Part shown: in pieces, positions 59,425 to 64,000 of the stretch | How positions within the stretch are numbered: position 1 is the stretch's first letter | Layout: every line of letters starts with the position of its first letter | Assembly: GCA_037389465.1 (NCBI GenBank) | Contig: JAZARR010000179.1 | Span: 1,074,501-1,138,500, forward strand | Length of the DNA stretch: 64,000 nucleotides | From: Baylisascaris procyonis | Lineage: Eukaryota > Nematoda > Chromadorea > Rhabditida > Ascarididae | Direction of reading: 5' to 3' | Notes under the pieces: model-generated | Databases searched by the model: none | Told to the model about the DNA's origin: nothing | Seen by the model: only the letters and a program-made list of their open reading frames with translations | Made by a program: the position numbers and the translations under genes

Positions 59425-61263
59425 GAAGACCTCGGAGTGGATGAACATTCGGACTCCGATAAATACTTGCAATAATTACATACAAATAGATTCTTCACAT
59501 GAAATAATTGTTCAACATCTATAGAAATGAAAGACAGAAACATTTAAAAAAAATAATCAAATTACAATGGAATCTTTGAAGACTTCATAATATAAACCCA
59601 CAAAATAACATCATTAAAAAAAAAATCATTTAGAAAATTTCTATGATGACAGCGTTGAAACTGTCTGAAAGACAAAGAATTCGAGGCGCCTAACAATTCA
59701 ATCCCTCATCTCTCTCTCTCTTTATCCTCAATTTTTTAAGAATTAAATAAAACGTAAGCAATAAAAATCAGCATATCTATACTAGGAAATGCAACGTGTT
59801 CAGTTATATTTCTCCCGTTGCCTAACAGGAAAATATTTTTAAATTAAAAGTCAAAATATTCTTTACCGTCAGCTCTTTTCTCATTTCCTCGTCAGCATTC
59901 CTTTAATTATCCTCTCATCCTGCTGCTCCTATCTATCACAATATCCTTCATTATTAAGCGCAAAACTCCGAATATCCGATGTGAAAAAGCGAACGATAGA
60001 AAAACGAATGCAAAGGATATTCGTAGTGAATGCTAAATGTTCGGAGATTTATTTTTGAGCAAAAATATAGACAACTATAAAAATCGAATTAATGAATACA
60101 TTATCCAACCAAATAAGAAACGCAATACGTTCACCTCCTCTCACCCTTCTGTCATATCTTCTATTCGACAATTCAATTAACTGAAAATATTATCAACGAT
60201 ATTTGTGATATGCCAGTATAAACCATTTTACATTTAATTTACCACCCACCATTATAAACTACCGAATTTTTAACGATGAATATTGCATCTTTCGATTGAA
60301 TCAATCACTAATCGGCTCAGAAAGACGAAAGAACAGCAAGCATATCCAATTAAAAAATATCCATAAAAGCTATAGAGAAACGAGGACGAGAATATTAAAA
60401 AAAAAAAAAAAATTACAACATAAACCGGGTAGTGATGATATATATAATCATCGAATATAAATCAAATAAAATACAATTTATATGGATGCAACCATTAAGC
60501 GCCACCATTATAAAGCAAACCGAATATAAACTATACTTCAAATTTGCATATCACAATTTGTCACCATAAATTAACGCTAGCAGTTAGAGAGTATATTGGC
60601 CCAAAGATTGTAGTCTTCCTGCTTAGAAAACGATATTAAGTTGAAAAAGATATTTAGAAGGAAGAAAACTGCGGAGAGATATAACGTACAAATATATCTG
60701 AATAAATGTCACAGCTAAAATTTAAAAAAAGAGAAAGAATGAAAGCACCGAGCATACAATATCTCCAAATATCAACCGAATCGGAGGAATTGAATAAAAT
60801 AGACAGCGGTGTTGGTTGGACGACGAGGGAAGTAACGACCTTTGTAAACCCACTAAATCACAGAACTATTCTGATAAGATAATATCGATGATAAGCTCGA
60901 TTATTCAGCCATATGAAACAAACGGAAACCAAAAAATAAAAAATAAAAAACAAAAATAAATAAACTGGGATAGTGTAGTATCACTGATCAACGAAAATAA
61001 CGCTACCACTACGAAGTAAACGGAAAGCCTATCAACTCAAGAAACCGGAATTCAGATTCATAATAAAATAATATGAAGAAGAGAACCGAGAAACTCATCT
61101 TACTACATCAAGTTATAATTCGCTAACCTTTCGCCCCTGTCTACCACCCTTCTTTCTTCGCTATCGCTTTTCAATTATTTGCTCCTTTCAGGACTCTCTC
61201 CTCCCTAACATCCCTTCATCATACCTCCGTCCTAATATTAAAAAAAAGCATATGGGAAAGACG

Positions 61264-63488
61264 CTATGGATAATCGGCATCAAAATTGAGTAGGATGAGC
61301 TTCGTATCCTCGGTTCCATTACGTGAGCCGACGGCACAGACGAGCATCGTTGGGGTCGACTTGAGACGCCAGATACAGCCACCCGAGCCACCGGATCGTA
61401 GACGAACCAAATCGCGCACAAATGTACCTGTGAAAATCTCTTACCACTCTTCGACAGCATAACAGACCAATCAGCATTGACCTTGCGGAACAAGACAAAT
61501 TGAACCATATCCAGGGATAGCACTCTTCCTGTCTTTCAGACTCATCAAAAACGTTTCAAATATAAGCCACGCTCATATGAAACTACTGAAATTCTGAACG
61601 AAAGGTACAGGAAATGCAACTCTAGGAAAGAACATTACATTCTAATGGAGCCTACATTCAAGGAAATACGTTGCATAGGGGACTTATTGGCACGAAATAT
61701 AAATGAGTGGTCAGAAAGGATTACCTTAAATAATGAGCCGCAAAGAATGCCAACGCTCGTATACTAATGAGCACAAAGATTGTGTACATGTGATGCATGA
61801 AGATTATTGCTTGCAAGAACCTTCATGTCAGCCTCAATAATAAATGTGCTTACAGGTTGTCTCTGAGAGGTTAAAAATATCAATTCCAGTACCTTGTCTA
61901 ACATCCCACAGCTTCACAGACCCATCATCACTGCTCGTCGCTACAAGACCATTTTCAAGGAACTGCAGACTCGTCACTGCAGATGCGTGGCGGTTTGGTC
62001 CAGAAAGAGTGTACTTGCATTGGCCGTCAGTGATGTCCCACACCTGCAAAAGACCCCATATATAGACACCTCTACTATACACATCTGCTTAAAGGGACCA
62101 CCCACGAGCTTTCTCTTAGTCCGCAAGTCCAAGAAAACCTCATATATAACATACCTCTACCATACACATCTGCTTGAAAGGACCACCCACGAGCTTTCTC
62201 TTAGTCCGCAAGTCCAAGAACGATCAGAAAACAGCCCAAAGGATGTTATTCATTTGCGCACCTAAAAGATTTCGTCCGCATCGCAATTGTTGTATAAAAG
62301 AAGATAACTCTTAGCATTCGTTAACATATCTCGCTCCTTAGCTATTAGTGGACAAGACTTTCACTTATAAAATGTTCGCAAAAAGAGATATGCATACACA
62401 CATAAACAACAGAGATCCATCCCCAAAATGATTCATTTCGATTTTTCAACAGTAATCAGTGGCAAGCACTAAAAGCTAAAAAAGCGATTTATATTTTAAA
62501 AAACTGCAGCTGAAACTGGATTACTTTAAAAATAAACCGACCTTGGCCTGTTTTTTCACCAACCTCCTTCAAACATAGATGCCAGGATTTGTTCGTTATG
62601 ATCTTTACGGAAGACTGAGCCGCTTATCCAGAAAGAAATTGGACCAATTATAGTGAAATCCCGTAAGAAAATATTTTAGATGTTTTAAGGCTTGTTGTCT
62701 CCAAAAATACCATTTTATAACAGGAACGACCGTGTTGAGGATTTCTCCGAAGCAAGGCAATAATCGGATACCTCAAAGTCAAAAGGAAGAAAGTGATGGG
62801 AAGAGAGTTGGAAAGATCCGCCTTATCTCCGAGACCCCTCGGAAAGGCATCAATTCGAAAACATCCATAATGTCGAAAAATTCTTCAAGACACCTGTTTA
62901 AAACCTAATCATAACCACTACATTCCCTGATCTCCTCCCTTATGCAATTTTTATACCTTCAGCAGTATTAAATAAGATTCGTCCATCATTCACGCTCTAG
63001 CCCTCTTTATGGGTGAATTCAACATACCCCAGCATACGTAAATATCCCTTTTTCCCTCCTTCCTCTCCCTTTCAATTTTCTTAAGAGAGAACTGAGGACG
63101 ATAGAAGCAGCAAAGAAATCGCAAAAAAATGCGGATAAAATATGAAAATATACAAGCAAATGAAAAAATCTCGAAAACAACAGCGCTAAGAAAGCTATAC
63201 AAATATACGCCATCTTTTTCTAAAGCGAATCGCTCATCTAGGTTTAATGTGATCGACGCATATCGATTTCAACAAAAATTATAAATCAGCAATAAATTTT
63301 ATCAAATCACTAACCTTTATGGTACTATCCGCATTCCCAGACACCAAAATATTTCCTCTCAACTGCATTCCGGATGTAAGTGATTGATGTCCGATGAGTG
63401 TTTGTGTACATACCCCTTCACGAATATTCCAAACACGAATCGTCGTATCCAAACTTCCACTCACAACGATATCACGCTCACTATCAAA
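61264..63488 (-). CDS. sel-10: F-box/WD40 protein, FBXW7/SEL-10 type, C-terminal part
   Basis: Substrate receptor of an SCF ubiquitin ligase that recognises phosphodegrons, for example on Notch-pathway proteins and cyclin E. Three exons, reading leftward, are 63488-63315, 62043-61893 and 61427-61264 (TAG stop), with phases 0, 0 and 1 all matching; together they give about 162 residues. They encode the last WD40 blades: [87 protein letters not shown] and the C-terminal [24 protein letters not shown]. These follow the human FBXW7 order closely, including the GHQSLTSGM and SGGSGG signatures, which separates it from other WD40 proteins. The F-box, dimerisation region and earlier blades lie beyond the right edge. 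An 84-bp tandem duplication sits just upstream of the acceptor of the middle exon. Confidence 0.93.
62057..62220. repeat. 84/85-bp tandem duplication beside an FBXW7-type exon
   Basis: Unit 1 (62057-62140) and unit 2 (62141-62220) are nearly identical. Both contain ATACACATCTGCTT, GGACCACCCACGAGCTTTCT and TTAGTCCGCAAGTCCAAGAA. The few differences point to a recent duplication. The block begins only about 14 bases upstream (gene sense) of the exon starting at 62043. Confidence 0.92.
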
Positions 63489-64000
63489 CTAAAACAAATC
63501 AACACATCAATCAGTGCATGCCACTTCCTAAAACCTTAAAATATTCACACCGCAACGACATAGTTGCCGTTCAAATGGACAGCAAATGGACAAAGGGGGA
63601 TTTGACCAATGTCCGTCACAGAAGACCACTCTTGATGCAACACGACTCCAACATTTCCCATCCCATAAATGTAACAAACGGTTTAGACCTCTCTTAGTTT
63701 GCAAAGAAATCCTGATGGCAAATTCACCTGTCAGAACGGCAAATTCTGATGGGAAAAGTAAAGAGGAAGAAAATTGTAGAAGAAATGCAACGAGTGATGG
63801 GAAAAGTGCAGCAAGTATGGGAAGAAATCTATTAAAAGCAGGCAGGTAAAATGTGAGCTGAAAAGCAAATAAAACAATGCAAGGTGTTGAGAAAAATAGC
63901 ATAGACGAGTGCACTGCCGAACACGAAGCCTTTGCATCATCTCTGGACATATTAAAGCCTCATTAAAAATAACATACTAAGAGACAACAAGCGATTATCA

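Larger units (their letters stand above)
56541..61263. other. Intergenic, no gene seen
   Basis: This stretch lies between the SXP gene promoter and the stop of the FBXW7-type gene. It holds the perfect hairpin at 57803 and the G-run at 59399. The part next to 61264 presumably contains the 3' UTR of the F-box gene. A 97-codon open frame at 56630-56923 (+) has mixed composition but no recognised family, and is left uncalled. Confidence 0.5.

Noticed and set aside
63528..63950. 140-codon minus-strand open frame, in line with the FBXW7-type gene
   Set aside because: It does not continue the WD40 repeats and contains hydrophobic, pyrimidine-derived residues; it is intron sequence.

Overview
The window looks like nuclear DNA of a parasitic nematode. 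It is strongly AT-rich. Genes are split into short exons by GT-AG introns of tens of bases to several kilobases, with acceptors such as TTTTAG, TTTCAG and TTGCAG. Two neighbouring genes belong to the SXP/RAL-2 (Ani s 5-like) secreted family, which is known from parasitic nematodes. A spirurid/filarial or ascarid-type worm is the best guess; this is inference, since no species marker is present. No bacterial, viral or CRISPR system was recognised, and no convincing tRNA or rRNA gene.

Layout. 1-3006 (+): the 3' part of a gene for a small protein with a basic stretch followed by a C-terminal membrane segment. 6913-16920 (+): a complete class 3 (fatty) aldehyde dehydrogenase gene of 12 exons with a hydrophobic C-terminal tail and a TATA box upstream; one splice junction does not keep frame with canonical sites. 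16921-36168: a roughly 19 kb gene-poor stretch of microsatellites, short tandem repeats and hairpins. About 36169-45329 (+): an unrecognised multi-exon gene with an acidic Asp/Glu tract and low-complexity Ser-rich parts; its 5' end and one internal junction are unresolved. 45330-48603: mostly empty, with a GC-richer, possibly degenerate coding-like patch and a 22-bp minisatellite. 48604-53677 (-) and 54879-56437 (-): two SXP/RAL-2 genes with matching exon layout. The first has a 3.8 kb intron filled by a repeat island, and its last exon is read in two frames. 56541-61263: no gene seen, but a perfect 24-bp-arm hairpin lies at 57803. 61264-63488 (-): the last three exons of an F-box/WD40 protein of the FBXW7/SEL-10 type, whose 5' part lies beyond the right edge.

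The genes do not form a pathway. Aldehyde dehydrogenase (lipid aldehyde detoxification) and FBXW7/SEL-10 (SCF ubiquitin ligase substrate receptor) are housekeeping or signalling genes. The SXP pair is a lineage-specific secreted family that probably arose by tandem duplication. The most unusual observations are the two-frame SXP exon with a possible 17-nt intron, the perfect hairpin at 57803-57854, the GC-AG intron, the non-canonical aldehyde dehydrogenase junction and the tandem duplications. Nothing here can be claimed as a new biological system from sequence alone.
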